From: Nitrososphaerota archaeon
Lineage (GTDB): Archaea > Thermoproteota > Nitrososphaeria > Nitrososphaerales > UBA183
NCBI GenBank assembly: GCA_029785235.1
Contig: JAFMAA010000010.1
Coordinates: forward strand, 1 to 26,290
Length of the DNA: 26,290 bases
Direction of reading: 5' to 3'
Under the pieces are notes generated by a model. It ran no database searches, was not told the DNA's origin, and saw nothing but the letters and a program-made list of their open reading frames with translations. Positions 25,517 through 26,290 of this stretch are shown piece by piece (position 1 is the first letter of the stretch; each line of letters starts with the position of its first letter). A program made the position numbers and the translations under genes.

Positions 25517-26095
25517 ATGAACCCGACAACTGAGACTCCGAGACCAATAACCAAGAACGGGGTCAGGATCCTCCGCCCCTCGGAGTGGAATCGCCTAAGT
25601 CAGTCTATCCCTGACATCCATAAAGTGAACGCTGACACCCTGCTTCTTTCGGGCTTAAGATACATGGAGGCTCGGAGGCTCCAGACAAACCCCGGCTGGT
25701 TTGATGGGCGATTCCTCCAGTTGCCCAAAGAAGCTGTCGGCAAGGAACTCAGGCATCAGAAAGAGCGTTGGGTCAGGCTTTCCGATAGGGGCAGAGAGAC
25801 AATAGGAAAATTCTTCAGCCAAGAAAGATTACCTGTCTGGCAGGTTTGGGGGCGCTGGATGAAGTCCTGGGGAACCGAAGCCGGGCTAGACCCTCTCGGA
25901 CTCTGCGCCAAAACCACTCGCAAGACCTGGGAATCGTGGCTCGCTTTCGCCTTCATGGACAAACCGTCCGCGTGGGTGATAATCACTACCAGTCAAGGCC
26001 ATACCTCGGGGACTTCGGTAAGTCATTATCTCAATACGCCGTTCATGGAAGACGATCTTTCAGCCATGCAGCCTTGGATATCCGGGTTTCTCTGA
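25517..26095 (+). CDS. Short tyrosine recombinase (integrase)
   Basis: This encodes 192 residues, essentially the catalytic domain alone. LLLSGLRYMEARRL carries the first catalytic Arg (48), a Lys lies in the hairpin region (71-83), KTTR (132-135) replaces HxxR with Lys for His, GHTS gives His162 and SHYLNTPF the nucleophile Tyr171. The N-terminal core-binding domain found in most integrases is absent or reduced to about 35 residues. It would integrate or resolve the circle. It ends one base before the convergent zinc-protein gene. Confidence 0.85.
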   Translation: MNPTTETPRPITKNGVRILRPSEWNRLSQSIPDIHKVNADTLLLSGLRYMEARRLQTNPGWFDGRFLQLPKEAVGKELRHQKERWVRLSDRGRETIGKFFSQERLPVWQVWGRWMKSWGTEAGLDPLGLCAKTTRKTWESWLAFAFMDKPSAWVIITTSQGHTSGTSVSHYLNTPFMEDDLSAMQPWISGFL

Positions 26096-26096
26096 C

Positions 26097-26264
26097 TTAT
26101 CCTGTTGGCAATTTCGCTAAATGGGACGCCCCATATCTCTCCCCGCACCTGTCGCACGGCTGGCCCAGCGCCGCCGCCCTCTCCCAGGGGGTCCCGTCGT
26201 AAGAGCGGCCTGTCTCCATAGCGCAGCGCCCGCAGAGGACAGGGACGGGGGATTGCAGGGTCAT
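26097..26264 (-). CDS. Zinc-binding microprotein spanning the circle joint
   Basis: This encodes 55 residues with LCGRC (Cys11, Cys14) and PCDRC (Cys37, Cys40): two CxxC pairs as in zinc ribbons. Its first 17 codons are also present at 1-51. The ATG (26262-26264, equivalent to 49-51) overlaps the stop of the 61-residue gene as ATGA, so it is the last gene of the long minus-strand operon. The TAA faces the integrase stop with one base between. An intact gene here is direct support for circularity. Confidence 0.8.
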   Translation of the reverse strand: MTLQSPVPVLCGRCAMETGRSYDGTPWERAAALGQPCDRCGERYGASHLAKLPTG

Positions 26265-26290
26265 TTTGAACTCTTGAAGGGCCTTAGGAA
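26214..26290. repeat. Terminal direct repeat, right copy
   Basis: Identical to 1-77. It contains the start of the 55-residue zinc-binding gene and the 3' end of the 61-residue gene that precedes it. Confidence 0.93.

Noticed and set aside
1..26290. CRISPR arrays, tRNA and rRNA genes, insertion sequences
   Set aside because: No regularly spaced repeats with spacers, no cloverleaf-compatible segments and no transposase-like product were found on reading both strands.

Overview
The window is a complete circular element of 26,213 bp: its first 77 bases are repeated exactly as its last 77, and one small gene reads through the joint. It looks archaeal. Several genes sit about 25-34 bp downstream of TATA boxes such as TTTATATA, which implies leaderless or very short-leader mRNAs. 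TTG and GTG starts are common, and HerA-type ATPases, AbrB-type regulators and membrane-anchored Ser/Thr-rich surface proteins are present. The host lineage cannot be read from the sequence; Thermoplasmatota or Nitrososphaerota are guesses. There is no rRNA, tRNA or CRISPR array, and no recognisable DNA polymerase, Rep, MCM, terminase or HK97-type capsid.

Region 1 (about 8375 down to 1 and on through the joint to 26097, minus strand) reads as one polycistron of 26 genes. Twenty-two of its 25 gene junctions are 4-base start/stop overlaps (ATGA, GTGA, TTGA, one ATAA). It begins with an AbrB-like regulator. It carries a HerA-type ATPase with two winged-helix repeats, a nuclease-like protein, a Dam-like methyltransferase, an ASCH-domain protein, an HNH nuclease and an FkbM-type methyltransferase. 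Among these are many 37-60 residue proteins, several of them Cys-rich. This is probably the DNA-processing and host-takeover module.

Region 2 (8376-9745) is a regulatory segment with three related promoters, a thrice-repeated 9-mer and small plus-strand genes, several of them putative zinc-binding. One promoter has TTACCGTGGTAA boxes on both sides of its TATA.

Region 3 (9742-21077, minus strand) is a membrane and cell-surface module: single-pass or multi-pass membrane proteins, proteins with Ig-like domains, an 883-residue LamG protein, a duplicated tail-fibre-like protein, a CPBP-family intramembrane protease and a strongly punctuated unit (promoter, 387-residue protein, 100-residue membrane protein, terminator). 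Virion or envelope components are most likely here.

Region 4 (21169-26095, plus strand) starts from a promoter divergent to region 3. It encodes an AbrB-like protein, four or five membrane proteins, a second P-loop ATPase fused to a helix-turn-helix, a terminator hairpin and a short tyrosine recombinase.

Taken together, the best inference is an integrative archaeal virus with a membrane-rich (spindle-shaped or pleomorphic) particle, or a plasmid derived from one. That rests on architecture, not on a recognised capsid protein. An 11-base motif, ATTTCGATACA, recurs five times around the circle (its 10-base core six times) and is not explained by gene content.
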